From Pseudomonadota bacterium (GTDB lineage: Bacteria; Pseudomonadota; Gammaproteobacteria; Burkholderiales; Burkholderiaceae_C), in contig JAKAXL010000008.1 in assembly GCA_021816585.1 (NCBI GenBank), positions 3,271 through 67,270 on the forward strand: a DNA stretch of 64,000 nt, in the 5' to 3' direction. The notes beneath the pieces were generated by a model that had not been told where the DNA came from, made no database searches, and worked only from the letters and a program-made list of their open reading frames with translations. Shown here one piece after another: positions 29,424 through 38,140 of the stretch (positions within the stretch are counted from its first letter, which is position 1; each line of letters starts with the position of its first letter). Both the position numbers and the translations under genes were made by a program.

Positions 29424-30464
29424 CTAGCCTGCGCCCTGGTCGGCGGTGCGCGCGGACGGCTCCGGCATGGCCGCGCTGCCCGGCGCTCCCTGTGCGGCCT
29501 GGCGCGCATAGCGCTGCGCCAGCACCGCGCAGGCCATCAGCTGGATCTGGTGGAACAGCATCAGCGGCAGCACGATCAGTCCCACCGAACGCCCGGCGAA
29601 CAGGATGTTGGCCATCGGCAGGCCGCTGGCCAGGCTCTTCTTGGAACCGCAGAACACGATGCTGACCTCGTCGCTGCGCGCAAAGCCCAGGCGCCGGCTC
29701 AGCAGCGTGGTCGACACCAGCACCGCAGCCAGCAGCACCGCGTCCAGCCCGAGCACCAGCAGCAGCGCGCCGATGCCGAGCTGGTGCCACAGCCCGTGCA
29801 CCACGCTTTCGGAAAACGCGGTGTAGACGACCAGCAGGATCGAGCTGCGGTCGACCAGCCCGAGCACGCGGCGGTGGCGCTGCATCCAGCCGGCGATCCA
29901 CGGCCGCAGCAACTGGCCGGCGACGAAGGGCAGGAACAACTGGCGCGTGATGGCCTCCACCGCGTGCAGGGAAAAGCCGTGTCCGTGCGAGCTCAGCATC
30001 AGCCCGACCAGCATCGGCGTGATGACGATGCCCAGCAGGTTCGACAGCGACGCGCTGCACACCGCCGCCGGCACGTTGCCGCCGCCGATCGACGTGAACA
30101 CGATCGACGACTGGATGGTCGACGGCAGCATCGACACGAACATCAGCCCCAGCACCAGCGGCGCCGCCAGCAGGTCGCGCGCCAGCCAGCTCAGGCCCAG
30201 TCCGAACAGCGGGAACAGCACGAAGGTGCTGGCGAACACCAGCAGTTGCAGCCGCCAGTGCGTCATCCCGGCCACCACCGCGTCGCGCGACAGCCGCGCG
30301 CCGTACAGGAAGAACAGCAGCGCGATCACCGCGTTGGTCAGGTGGCCCATCGCCACCGCCGCGTCGCCGCGGCACGGCAGCACCGAAGCCAGCGCCACCA
30401 TGCCGAGGATCATGCCGATGTACGGGTCGAACTTGAAGCGGGCCGGCGACGGGGGCGTGGACAT
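29424..30464 (-). CDS. Bile acid:sodium symporter-like transporter (SBF-like, YfeH type)
   Basis: 346 residues with about ten membrane helices. FDPYIGMILGMVALASVLP, FFLYGARLSRDAVVAG, STIQSSIVFTSIGGGNVPAAVCSASLSN and FCGSKKSLASGLPMANILF are typical of the SBF_like family (PF13593 type). AGGAG lies just upstream of the ATG. It is divergent from a LysR regulator across an 85-base gap holding a palindrome, so the regulator probably controls it. Transported compound unknown. Confidence 0.87.
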   Translation of the reverse strand: MSTPPSPARFKFDPYIGMILGMVALASVLPCRGDAAVAMGHLTNAVIALLFFLYGARLSRDAVVAGMTHWRLQLLVFASTFVLFPLFGLGLSWLARDLLAAPLVLGLMFVSMLPSTIQSSIVFTSIGGGNVPAAVCSASLSNLLGIVITPMLVGLMLSSHGHGFSLHAVEAITRQLFLPFVAGQLLRPWIAGWMQRHRRVLGLVDRSSILLVVYTAFSESVVHGLWHQLGIGALLLVLGLDAVLLAAVLVSTTLLSRRLGFARSDEVSIVFCGSKKSLASGLPMANILFAGRSVGLIVLPLMLFHQIQLMACAVLAQRYARQAAQGAPGSAAMPEPSARTADQGAG

Positions 30465-30509
30465 CGGAACTCCTGCGGGTGGGACGACCCCGGAATCTTC
30501 ACGCCGGAG

Positions 30510-30524
30510 CTTGTAATTTACAAG
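30510..30524. promoter_or_regulatory. Palindromic LysR-type operator between transporter and regulator
   Basis: CTTGTAA-T-TTACAAG is a perfect 15-base palindrome containing the T-N11-A core of LysR binding sites. It sits 46 bases upstream of the transporter start and 26 upstream of the LysR gene, in the only A/T-rich stretch nearby. Confidence 0.6.
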
Positions 30525-30549
30525 GCGAATCACCAAAATATCAGTCATC

Positions 30550-31422
30550 ATGAATTTCGATGACCGAAGCCCCCCTTTCGACCCTCTGCTGCTGCGCACC
30601 TTCGTCGCGGTGGCGCAGATGCGCCACTTCACCGAGGCCGGCAAGCGCCTGGGGCTGACCCAGTCCACCGTCAGCCAGCATGTGCGAAGGCTCGAGCAGC
30701 AGGCGGCGCGGCGCCTGCTGGCACGCGACACCCACGGCGTGGAGCTGACCAGCGACGGCGAGGCCATGCTCGGCTTCGCGCGTTCCATCCTCGAGCTGCA
30801 GGACCGGGCACGCGCGCACTTCAGCGGATCGGAGCTGCGCGGCAGGCTGCGCTTCGGGGTCGGCGACGACCTCGTGTCGTCGCGCCTGCCCGACATCCTG
30901 CGCGAGTTCGCGCACAGCCACCCGCGGGTCGACCTGGAACTCACCGTGGGCCTGAGCGCGCCGCTGCTGGATCGCCTCGACGACGGCGAACTCGACCTCG
31001 TGTTCGCGAAGCGCCGGCGCAGCGTCGGGCGCGGCGAACTGGTCGCCAGGCGCCGGCTCAGCTGGGTCGCGGCGCCGGGATTCCGGGTCGAGCCCGGGCA
31101 GCCGGTGCCGCTGCTGAGCTATGCGCCACCCAGCATCACGCGCGACCTGGCGATCGAGGCGCTGGACAAGGCGGGGTTGCCCTGGCGCGTCGTCTGCACC
31201 AGCGGCAGTTTCAGCGGCCTGATGGCCGCCGCGCTCGGCGGGCTCGGCGTGACGGCGCAGAACGAATCCCTGGTGCCGCCGCCGCTGGCCGACGCCTCGT
31301 CGCGCCTGCGCCTGCCCGAGCTCGGCGAGGTGGAATTCGTGGTCGTCGACCGGCTGTCGGGCGCGAGCCCGGCCGCGCGCTCGCTGGCCGGGCTGATCCA
31401 GGCCAACGGCGACCGCCTGTGA
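30550..31422 (+). CDS. LysR-family transcriptional regulator
   Basis: 290 residues: N-terminal helix-turn-helix (LLRTFVAVAQMRHFTEAGKRLGLTQSTVSQHVRRLEQQ), linker helix, then a two-lobed effector domain. It lies divergent from the SBF-like transporter with a palindromic site between them, so control of the transporter and autoregulation are the natural reading. Confidence 0.9.
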   Translation: MNFDDRSPPFDPLLLRTFVAVAQMRHFTEAGKRLGLTQSTVSQHVRRLEQQAARRLLARDTHGVELTSDGEAMLGFARSILELQDRARAHFSGSELRGRLRFGVGDDLVSSRLPDILREFAHSHPRVDLELTVGLSAPLLDRLDDGELDLVFAKRRRSVGRGELVARRRLSWVAAPGFRVEPGQPVPLLSYAPPSITRDLAIEALDKAGLPWRVVCTSGSFSGLMAAALGGLGVTAQNESLVPPPLADASSRLRLPELGEVEFVVVDRLSGASPAARSLAGLIQANGDRL

Positions 31423-31430
31423 GGGAACAT

Positions 31431-31457
31431 CCTGCCGGCCGCGACGCGGCCGGCAGG
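31431..31457. terminator. Bidirectional hairpin between LysR and chemotaxis genes
   Basis: CCTGCCGGCCGC and GCGGCCGGCAGG form a perfect 12-base-pair stem with loop GAC, exactly in the 43-base gap between two convergent genes. It would serve both strands. Confidence 0.7.
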
Positions 31458-31465
31458 TCGGTTGC

Positions 31466-33070
31466 TCAGAACTTGACGAAGCCGTCGGTGGCGTCGCCCG
31501 CCGGCGTGGCCGGCAGGGTCTGCAGCGCCGGCGCCGGGCGCGACGTCCGGACCTCGGCGGCGACACCCGCAGCCTCGTCGCCGACGCGGAATTGCGAGAC
31601 CGTTTCCTGCAGGGACGCCGCCTGGCCGTTCATCTCCTCCGCGCTGGCGGCCAGTTGCTCCGAGGCCGACGCGTTCTGCTGGGTCACCGACGACAGCTGC
31701 GCCACCGCCTGGTTGATCTGCTGGATCCCGGTGGCCTGCTCCTCGGACGCGGCATTGATCTCCTGCACCAGGTCGGAGGTCTTGCCGATGGCCGGCAGCA
31801 CCTCGCCCAGCAGCTTGCCCGCCGACTCGGCCTTGCCCACCGACGACGACGCCAGTTCGCCGATCTCGCGCGCCGCGGCCTGGCTCTTCTCGGCCAGCTT
31901 GCGCACCTCGGCGGCCACCACCGCGAAGCCCTTGCCGTGGTCGCCCGCGCGCGCCGCCTCGATGGCGGCGTTGAGCGCCAGCATGTTGGTCTGGTAGGCG
32001 ATGTCGTCGACGATGGAGATGCGCTCGGCGATCGCGCGCATCGCCTGTACCGTGCCCTGCACCGCCTCGCCGCCCTGCCGAGCCTGGGTGGCCGCCTGCT
32101 GCGCGGTGCTGTCGGTCAGGCGCGCGTTGTCGGCGTTCTGGCGGATCGACGCGCTGGCCTGCTCCAGCGTGGCCGAGGTCTGCTCGACCGACGCCGCCTG
32201 CTCGGAGGCCGCCTGCGACAGGCTTTGCGAGGTCGACGAGACCTGCGACGAAGCGGCCAGCAACTGCGCGGCGGATTCGCGCACCGAGCCGATGACCGTG
32301 GTCAGGCGCGTGACCATCTGCCCCATCGCCCGCAACAGCTGCCCGGTTTCGTCGCGCGCGCTGGACGCCACGCGTACCGTGAGGTCACCGGCGGCGACGC
32401 TTTGCGCCGCATGCACCGCGTCGCTCAGCGGGCGCGTGATCGAGCGCGTGATGGCCAGCGCCAGCACGATGGCCAGCAGCACGGCGATCGCCGCCGTGGT
32501 GATGCTCAATCGCACCGTGCGCTGGTAGTCCGCCTGGCTGGCGGCGTAGCGTGCGTCGATGTCCTTCGCCTGGCTTTGCAGCATCTTGTGCATCGCGGCG
32601 CGCAGGATGTCGACCTTGGGCACCGACTCCGTCAGGTAGGTGTGGGTCGCCCCGGCGAAGTCTCCGGAATTCATCTTGTGCAGCACCGACTGCTCGGCGC
32701 CGCGGCCGCCGGCCAGCGCCGCCTTCATTGCCTGCAGGTCGGACGCATAGCGGCCGTTGCCCAGCATGGCCGTCAGCCGCTTCACCGCCGCGTTGGTCGA
32801 CAGCTGGTTGGCGTGGATCTGCTTGAGATCGCTCTGCCCGCAGTTGTACTGCACCAGGCACACCAGCGTGACCCGCTGCGTGCTGAGGAAATTGGAAAAG
32901 GCGGTGTTGGCCGCGCGCTCGGCCGCCAGGCGCACGCCGATGATGTCCTTGACCGAGTTGTCGATGCGGGACATCTGCCACATGCCGAATCCGCTGGTCG
33001 CCAACAACAGCAGCACGAGCAGCCCGAATGCAAGGGCGAGGCGGGATCCGATGCGAAGTTGTTGAAGCAT
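31466..33070 (-). CDS. Methyl-accepting chemotaxis protein
   Basis: 534 residues: helix 1 (about 10-32), a periplasmic four-helix-bundle-like sensor (about 33-190) with an unusual Cys pair in CLVQYNCGQ, helix 2 (about 192-212), HAMP ([28 protein letters not shown]), methylation helices and the conserved signalling tip ([37 protein letters not shown]). No NWETF-type CheR tether. The Met at 33070 ([16 protein letters not shown]) is chosen; a longer in-frame reading adds sequence without family likeness. Confidence 0.9.
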   Translation of the reverse strand: MLQQLRIGSRLALAFGLLVLLLLATSGFGMWQMSRIDNSVKDIIGVRLAAERAANTAFSNFLSTQRVTLVCLVQYNCGQSDLKQIHANQLSTNAAVKRLTAMLGNGRYASDLQAMKAALAGGRGAEQSVLHKMNSGDFAGATHTYLTESVPKVDILRAAMHKMLQSQAKDIDARYAASQADYQRTVRLSITTAAIAVLLAIVLALAITRSITRPLSDAVHAAQSVAAGDLTVRVASSARDETGQLLRAMGQMVTRLTTVIGSVRESAAQLLAASSQVSSTSQSLSQAASEQAASVEQTSATLEQASASIRQNADNARLTDSTAQQAATQARQGGEAVQGTVQAMRAIAERISIVDDIAYQTNMLALNAAIEAARAGDHGKGFAVVAAEVRKLAEKSQAAAREIGELASSSVGKAESAGKLLGEVLPAIGKTSDLVQEINAASEEQATGIQQINQAVAQLSSVTQQNASASEQLAASAEEMNGQAASLQETVSQFRVGDEAAGVAAEVRTSRPAPALQTLPATPAGDATDGFVKF

Positions 33071-33377
33071 GGTCGATATCTGCAAGGAAGCATTGGTTAC
33101 CTGGGAGGATACAACCAGCCCAAGCCGTGCCCGTACGGGCAAACCAGCCCCGAAGCGGCCCGCGCAGGCGTCCGCCAGGTCCGGGCCCCCGTTGCCCGGG
33201 TGGATATCTCGGAGATTGCGTGCGAGGGGAAATCGCCTGCAAGCAATTGCAAGAAAAGCTTGCAGCGTGTGCGCCTCGTCGACTTTGTCGCGCCGAAACG
33301 ACATGAAACCGGCGCAGCGGCAGAAGCGCGTCGGCGTTGCGGCGGCCGTTGCCGAGCGGCCCCGCCTTCAGGCGCCG
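33071..33377. other. 307-base intergenic region upstream of the chemotaxis gene
   Basis: No convincing open frame. It contains the inverted repeat at 33237-33265 and the presumed promoter of the chemotaxis receptor. No flagellar sigma-28 site (TAAA-N15-GCCGATAA) could be recognised. Confidence 0.5.
33237..33265. repeat. Inverted repeat CTGCAAGC-N13-GCTTGCAG
   Basis: Perfect 8-base arms, with a third TGCAAG copy inside the 13-base spacer. It lies about 170 bases upstream of the chemotaxis receptor start. It could be an operator or an RNA hairpin in the leader. Confidence 0.5.
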
Positions 33378-33887
33378 TCACGGAAAGGCCGGAATGTCCG
33401 TCTCCACGCCTTGCGCACGCGCCGCCGGCGCGGCCCGGGCGACCAGCGACTCGATCTCGTGCACACGCTCGGGCGGCACGTCGACCATCATCAGCAACTG
33501 CCCGGACTCGATCGCCTGCTCGAAGGGCTTGAGACGTCGACTGTCCACGTCGACGCCGATCATGCTGCTGAGCCATGCGCCCACCGCGGAGCCGGCCAGC
33601 GCCGTCGCCACCACCACGGCCCCTGCCGAGACGACGGCCGCGCCCGGAACCGCGATGGCCACGAGGCCGGCCAGCGTACCGGTCACGCCGCCCAGGCCCG
33701 CGCCGACCTGCAACGCGGGAATGAGGTCGCTGCGCTGCGCAAGACCCGCCTCCGGCAGGTCGCCCAACGGCGTACCTTCACGGGCTACGATGTGGATGCG
33801 CGACTCGGGAACGTGGGCGTGCAGGAGTTCGTCGACCGTCGCACCCGCGACATCGACATCGGGAACCAGAAAGTACAGGCGACGCAT
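33378..33887 (-). CDS. Glycine-zipper membrane-associated protein (DUF1269-like)
   Basis: 169 residues. It begins RRLYFLVPDVDVAGATVDELL, has a central Gly/Ala-rich hydrophobic segment (VGAGLGGVTGTLAGLVAIAVPGAAVVSAGAVVVATALAG) and ends with an acidic regulatory-like half (KPFEQAIESGQLLMMVDVPPERV). This layout matches small proteins annotated as DUF1269 or general-stress-like. GGAGG precedes the ATG. Function unknown. Confidence 0.75.
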   Translation of the reverse strand: MRRLYFLVPDVDVAGATVDELLHAHVPESRIHIVAREGTPLGDLPEAGLAQRSDLIPALQVGAGLGGVTGTLAGLVAIAVPGAAVVSAGAVVVATALAGSAVGAWLSSMIGVDVDSRRLKPFEQAIESGQLLMMVDVPPERVHEIESLVARAAPAARAQGVETDIPAFP

Positions 33888-34140
33888 GGCAACCTCCGTG
33901 GCTTGCCGCGGCCGGCCGGGCACGCTCCCTCGGGCGGCTGCCGGCCGGGCGGACAGACGCCGCCCAGTATCCCGAAGTCGCCCGCCCGGCTCGATGATCC
34001 TTGTCAATCCCGGGACCGCATCTCGCGCCCGGTGTCAGGATTCGCGAGCCGGCGCGACCAAGCCCACGTGGCGCGCTCCGGCGCACCGCTTCGGGGCGCG
34101 CCCGCGCACCGGATGGTCGACTTACACCAAGGAGGATTGG

Positions 34141-34404
34141 ATGAAACCCAGCAAGAACCGCTCGCGCGCCGCCGCGGCGCTCGCCGTCGCCGCCGCACTG
34201 ACGGCTCCGATGCCCGCGGCGCTCAGCGCGCTGTCGCCGATCGGCGTCGCCAACGCGACCATGAACGCCACCGCCAACCCCTGCGCGCCCACGATGGGAA
34301 AGAAGGCCAAGGCCGGCGCGCCGATGATGAACCAGAAGAAATCCGAGTCGAACATGCCGGCCAAGGGCAAGAAGGGCATGAACCCCTGCGCTCCGTCGAA
34401 CTGA
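34141..34404 (+). CDS. Small secreted Lys/Met-rich protein with NPCAP motifs
   Basis: 87 residues with an excellent AAGGAGG ribosome site seven bases before the ATG. A Sec-like signal (AAAALAVAAALTAPMPAALSALS) is followed by a mature part of about 50 residues rich in Lys, Met and Asn. It holds two NPCAP motifs, at about residues 47-51 and 81-85 (NPCAPT and NPCAPS), each with the only Cys residues. Small proteins with repeated NPC/CAP motifs occur in other proteobacteria without a known role. Metal or redox handling in the periplasm is a guess from the Cys/Met content. Confidence 0.75.
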   Translation: MKPSKNRSRAAAALAVAAALTAPMPAALSALSPIGVANATMNATANPCAPTMGKKAKAGAPMMNQKKSESNMPAKGKKGMNPCAPSN

Positions 34405-34419
34405 GCCCGCCCGGGCTGA

Positions 34420-35181
34420 TCACAGCCCCGTGAAGCGGCGGACCGCGCCGAACCAGGCGCGGTCCGGCAGCATGCGCAGCACGCGCAGCCACAGCGTGAA
34501 GCGCTTCGGGAAATGGATGTCGAAGCGTCCATGCTCCCAGCCCCGGATCATCGCGTCGGCCGCCTGCCGCGGGCCGAGCAGCGCGGGCATCGCGAAGTCG
34601 TTGCCGGCCGTCAGCGGCGTGTCGACGAAGCCCGGGTTCACCACGCTGACGCCGACGCCGCGCGGGCGCAGATCCAGGTACAGGACTTCGGCCAGGCGGA
34701 TCAGCGCCGCCTTCGTCGGCGCATAGGCCAGCGCCTGCGGCAGTCCGCGCCAACCCGCCACGCTGGACACCAGGCTCAGGTGACCGGCGCCTTGTTCGAG
34801 CAGCAGCGGCAACACCGCGTCGAGCAGATGCAGCGCGCCCCGGTAGTTCACGTCGTCGTGTTCCAGCGCGCGGGCCAGATCGAAGCCGCCGGCGCGCATC
34901 GCACGGTAGGTTCCGGCGCAGTAGACGACCAGATCGACTCCGCCGAAATCGCGGCGGATGCGCGTCGCCGCGTCGCGTAGCGCGTGCGCGTCGCGCACAT
35001 CCAGCGCGATTTGCAGTTCGGCCCCCAGCGCCGCCAGCGCGGCGGCATTGCGCGCCGACACGGCCACGCGGGCGCCGCGCCCGAGGAGTTCGCGCGCCAG
35101 CGCCGCGCCGATGCCGCTGGAAGCCCCGACGACCCAGACGCGCCGCCCCGGCCAGTCGCGCAGCGGCGGGTTCAGCGCCAT
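34420..35181 (-). CDS. Short-chain dehydrogenase/reductase
   Basis: 253 residues: cofactor motif VVGASSGIGAALARELL, then YCAGTYR, catalytic Ser in LSLVSSVAGW and the YAPTK box (Tyr and Lys intact). The C-terminus RFTLWLRVLRMLPDRAWFGAVRRFTGL resembles membrane-bound lipid-related SDRs. Two TGTCCT(G/T)GACA palindromes lie 150-210 bases upstream. Substrate unknown. Confidence 0.85.
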   Translation of the reverse strand: MALNPPLRDWPGRRVWVVGASSGIGAALARELLGRGARVAVSARNAAALAALGAELQIALDVRDAHALRDAATRIRRDFGGVDLVVYCAGTYRAMRAGGFDLARALEHDDVNYRGALHLLDAVLPLLLEQGAGHLSLVSSVAGWRGLPQALAYAPTKAALIRLAEVLYLDLRPRGVGVSVVNPGFVDTPLTAGNDFAMPALLGPRQAADAMIRGWEHGRFDIHFPKRFTLWLRVLRMLPDRAWFGAVRRFTGL

Positions 35182-35328
35182 CGGGCCCGCCCCGCAGCCG
35201 GCCGCGAAGCCTTCGCGCCGCCGCCGCGGGCCGTGCGCAGAGGAATCGATCCGGCAGTCTTCAAAGGAGTCCTTTCGTCGGCCCGGAACATGCCCGGGGA
35301 TCGGAGCTTCGGCAGCTTGCCCGACATT

Positions 35329-35339
35329 TGTCCTGGACA
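35329..35339. promoter_or_regulatory. Palindrome TGTCCTGGACA (copy 1)
   Basis: Perfect 11-base palindrome in the gap between the SDR start and the GntR gene end, 148 bases upstream of the SDR start. A near copy lies 53 bases away. Confidence 0.45.
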
Positions 35340-35381
35340 TTATCGAGCATCTCGACGAATTCCGTAGGATGCAACCGCAAT

Positions 35382-35392
35382 TGTCCTTGACA
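35382..35392. promoter_or_regulatory. Palindrome-like TGTCCTTGACA (copy 2)
   Basis: Differs from copy 1 at one base. The centre-to-centre distance of 53 bases is close to five helical turns, so two bound dimers would face the same side. Confidence 0.45.
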
Positions 35393-35426
35393 TCACGAGA
35401 CGATTGAGCGCCCCGAGGCCGACGCG

Positions 35427-36134
35427 TCAACGCAGCGGCCGGCGCTCGCTCGGGGTCTGCTGCAGCAGGGTCAGCGTGGTGCTGATGTGGGACTCCAGCG
35501 CCAGCGCGGCGCGCGCGTCGGCGCGGCGCATGGCCGCGTCGAAGATCTCCGCGTGCTCCTGGTGCACGTCGCGCTCGCTGTCCTGCAGGCCCACGCACAG
35601 CCGGCGATAGCGCTCGCCATGCTGCGACAGGATGTGCAGCACGTGGTAGGTCCACGGCGTCGCCGCGGCGGAGATCAGCTGTTCGTGGAACACCCGGTTG
35701 CAGGCTTCCCACGCCGGCAGCTGTTCCAGCGAGATCGGTTGTTCGTAGGCGCTGAGCCGCTCGAAGGCCTCGCGCACACGCGCCTCCCAGGCGGCATCGC
35801 CGCCGCGCACCGAGCGTCGCAGCGCATCCACCTCGATGTGGATGCGCAGCCCGGTCAGGTCGGCCAGGTCCTGCAGCGACACCGGGGTGACGCGAAACCC
35901 GCGCTGCCCCTCGGCGATCACCAGCGCGTCGCTGACCAGCCGGGTCAACGCCTCGCGCAGGGTTCCGGCGCCGACCTCGTAGTCGTCCTTCAGGTGCTCG
36001 ACGCGCAGCTTGGTGCCCGGCGGATAGTGACCCTCGATGATGTGCCGCCGCAGGCGCATGTACGCCAGCTCCGCCAGCGTGCGCGCCGCCGAAACGGGAG
36101 ATGGGCCCCCATCCGCGCTGCGGACCTGGTTCAT
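35427..36134 (-). CDS. GntR-family regulator (FadR/FCD type)
   Basis: 235 residues: winged helix ([53 protein letters not shown]) and an all-helical FCD effector domain with metal-site-type residues ([21 protein letters not shown]). Its ATG overlaps the stop of the DmpR-type activator (ATGA), so the two regulators are co-translated. The partner points to a role in the aromatic pathway, perhaps as a repressor sensing a downstream intermediate. Confidence 0.9.
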   Translation of the reverse strand: MNQVRSADGGPSPVSAARTLAELAYMRLRRHIIEGHYPPGTKLRVEHLKDDYEVGAGTLREALTRLVSDALVIAEGQRGFRVTPVSLQDLADLTGLRIHIEVDALRRSVRGGDAAWEARVREAFERLSAYEQPISLEQLPAWEACNRVFHEQLISAAATPWTYHVLHILSQHGERYRRLCVGLQDSERDVHQEHAEIFDAAMRRADARAALALESHISTTLTLLQQTPSERRPLR

Positions 36135-37849
36135 GACCTTGCTCCGTCGACCGTCGCGCGGGTCTTCGGGCCGCCGGCGCCGCGGCCGAGGCGGTAGCTG
36201 AGCTGGGCGCGGCTGATGCCGAGCAGTCGCGCGGCCGCCGACAGGTTGCCGCGCGCCGCGTCGACCGCCTCCGTCAACAGCCCGTGCTCCAGGTCGTCGA
36301 GGCTCTCGCCGCAGCGCCGCAGGCTGTCGAGCAGCCCGCGGCAATCCAGCGCGCTGCCGGCACGCGCGGCCAGCTGCCCGCTGGCGTCGACGGGCACCCC
36401 CGCCGGCATGGCCATCCCCGGGAACAGGTCCGCGGCGTCGACCGCGCAGCCCGGGCGCGCCAGGATCACCGCGCGCTCCACCAGGTTCTCCAGCTCGCGC
36501 ACGTTGCCGGGCCACGGGTGCGCGCGCAGCGCGGCGTAGGCGTGGTCGGTGAGCAGCGGCACCGGCTTGCCGTGCAGCGCCGCGAATCGCTCCAGCATCG
36601 CGCCGGCCAGCGCCTCGATGTCGTCCGGGCGCTCGCGCAGCGGCGGGATGTGCACCGGGTAGACATTGACCCGGTAGTACAGGTCGGCGCGAAAGCGCCC
36701 GTCGGCCACCGCGGCCTGCAGGTCGCGGTTGGTCGCCGCCACCACCCGCACGTCGACCTTGCGCGCCTGCGTCGCGCCGAGTCGCTCGACCTCGCCTTCC
36801 TGCAGCACGCGCAGCAGCTTGGCCTGCGCCTGCGGCGGCAGCTCGCCGATCTCGTCGAGAAACAGCGTGCCGCCGTCGGCGCGCTCGAAGCGACCGGCGC
36901 GCGCCGCCTGCGCCCCGGTGTAGGCGCCCTTCTCGGCGCCGAACAGCTCGGATTCGAGCAGCTCGTGCGGGATCGCCGCGCAGTTGACCGCCACGAAAGG
37001 CTTGTCGGCACGCGCGCTCAACGCGTGCAGCGCGCGCGCGAAACGCTCCTTGCCGACCCCCGTCTCCCCGGTGAGCAGCATGGTGACGTTGGTGCGCGCG
37101 CCGGTCTGCAGCAGCCCGAAGGCACTGCGGAAGGCCTCGGACTGTCCGATGAGCTGGGTGCGCTCGGCGTCGGGGGCGACTTCCAGGCGCAGCGACTCGA
37201 CCTGGGTCTGCAGTTCCTGCATCGTGCGCAGCAACGAGCCCGGCTCGAAGTACGAGGCCAGGTCCTCGGCGTCCTCCCACTGCTCGCGCGGCTTGCCGAC
37301 GATGTGGCAGCAGGGGTCGCCGCGGCCGACGCAGGCGACTTCCTTGAACAGGATGGGCCGCCCCATGAACGCGCTGGTGTAGCCCGAGGCGTAGCCGATG
37401 AGCATCCAGCACACCGGGTAGCCCTGCACCCCGAAATCGCGCTTGTGGGACTCCGCCTCCCAGGAGTGCACCCACTGGAATTCGCCGAGGAAGTCTCCGG
37501 TCGCCGGGTCGGCCTCGAACACCAGCGGCGTGACCTGCACCGCGCCCTCCAGCATGTGCAGCTGCGGCCCGACGACGAACATCTCGTACAGGCTCGCATG
37601 CGGGCGGATCTGCCGCGCCAGCGCGGCGTCGCGCTCGCCGGCGGCGAATCCGGCCCGCGTGAACAACCGGCGCGACTCGTCGGGGCCGACCCCCAGCATC
37701 AGTTCCTTGCGCAGCGCGCCCAGCGCCGCGGTGTGCACCAGCACCATGCGCTGCCCGGCCAGCCAGATGCGCCCGTCCCCGGCCGAGAAGTGGATCAGCC
37801 GACGCAGGTCGGCATCGCTGGGCATCGGGGGAAGCTTGGACTTGCTCAT
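36131..37849 (-). CDS. dmpR: Sigma-54-dependent phenol-responsive activator, DmpR/MopR/XylR family
   Basis: 572 residues. The N-terminal sensor carries Cys147, Glu170, Cys173 and Cys181 with the same spacing (23, 3, 8) as the zinc site known in MopR. His98 and Trp126 fall where the MopR phenol-binding His and Trp lie. The central AAA+ domain has Walker [15 protein letters not shown] (Tyr in place of Phe in the sigma-54 contact loop GAFTGA), Walker [13 protein letters not shown] and the arginine finger region. A Fis-type helix-turn-helix ends the protein ([20 protein letters not shown]). It is divergent from the phenol hydroxylase operon, which it would activate on binding phenol. Confidence 0.93.
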   Translation of the reverse strand: MSKSKLPPMPSDADLRRLIHFSAGDGRIWLAGQRMVLVHTAALGALRKELMLGVGPDESRRLFTRAGFAAGERDAALARQIRPHASLYEMFVVGPQLHMLEGAVQVTPLVFEADPATGDFLGEFQWVHSWEAESHKRDFGVQGYPVCWMLIGYASGYTSAFMGRPILFKEVACVGRGDPCCHIVGKPREQWEDAEDLASYFEPGSLLRTMQELQTQVESLRLEVAPDAERTQLIGQSEAFRSAFGLLQTGARTNVTMLLTGETGVGKERFARALHALSARADKPFVAVNCAAIPHELLESELFGAEKGAYTGAQAARAGRFERADGGTLFLDEIGELPPQAQAKLLRVLQEGEVERLGATQARKVDVRVVAATNRDLQAAVADGRFRADLYYRVNVYPVHIPPLRERPDDIEALAGAMLERFAALHGKPVPLLTDHAYAALRAHPWPGNVRELENLVERAVILARPGCAVDAADLFPGMAMPAGVPVDASGQLAARAGSALDCRGLLDSLRRCGESLDDLEHGLLTEAVDAARGNLSAAARLLGISRAQLSYRLGRGAGGPKTRATVDGARS

Positions 37850-37903
37850 GGCATTCCGTCGAGATTTTACCGAAACCAAAGGTTCACCCAGCCTAGGCCG
37901 GAT

Positions 37904-37919
37904 TTCACGATTTCGTCAA
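37904..37919. promoter_or_regulatory. Candidate upstream activator site 2 for the DmpR-type protein
   Basis: TTCACGATTTCGTCAA matches 10 of 16 bases of the DmpR/XylR consensus TTGATCAATTGATCAA. Its centre is 32 bases from the better site at 37936, about three helical turns, the arrangement expected for paired activator sites. Confidence 0.5.
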
Positions 37920-37935
37920 ATCCCCAGGTCAAAGC

Positions 37936-37951
37936 TTGCTGAAATCATCAA
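37936..37951. promoter_or_regulatory. Candidate upstream activator site 1 for the DmpR-type protein
   Basis: TTGCTGAAATCATCAA matches 12 of 16 bases of TTGATCAATTGATCAA. It lies about 150 bases upstream of the sigma-54 promoter and 87 bases upstream of the activator's own start, so binding here may also affect autoregulation. Confidence 0.6.
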
Positions 37952-38003
37952 AAAAGGCCACTTCACAGGTGATTCACCGACGCAAATCGGTCCCACGAGC
38001 TTT

Positions 38004-38019
38004 CGGGTTAACCCTGGAA
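38004..38019. repeat. 16-mer shared with the PQQ dehydrogenase leader
   Basis: CGGGTTAACCCTGGAA differs by one central base from CGGGTTATCCCTGGAA at 56423-56438. It sits between the activator sites and the sigma-54 promoter of the phenol operon. Confidence 0.55.
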
Positions 38020-38093
38020 TGCCAAAGTCGCCGGCGTCTCCGAATGGGTGTTTTCCCTGAATTCTCGAGAATTTTCAACTCGGAGCCATGAAC

Positions 38094-38109
38094 TGGCACG
38101 GATGCTGCT
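38094..38109 (+). promoter_or_regulatory. Sigma-54 (-24/-12) promoter of the phenol operon
   Basis: TGGCACGGATGCTGCT has the invariant GG (38095-38096) and GC (38107-38108) ten bases apart. The -24 box TGGCAC is perfect and the -12 box is CTGC instead of TTGC. Transcription would start near 38120, about 20 bases before the dmpK start codon. Confidence 0.75.
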
Positions 38110-38140
38110 GAGGTAGCCGGGCACAAACGGGAGATGCAAC

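Noticed and set aside
35388-35393. TTGACA as a plus-strand -35 box
   Set aside because: No matching -10 box at 16-18 bases and no plus-strand gene follows; it is part of the palindrome copy.
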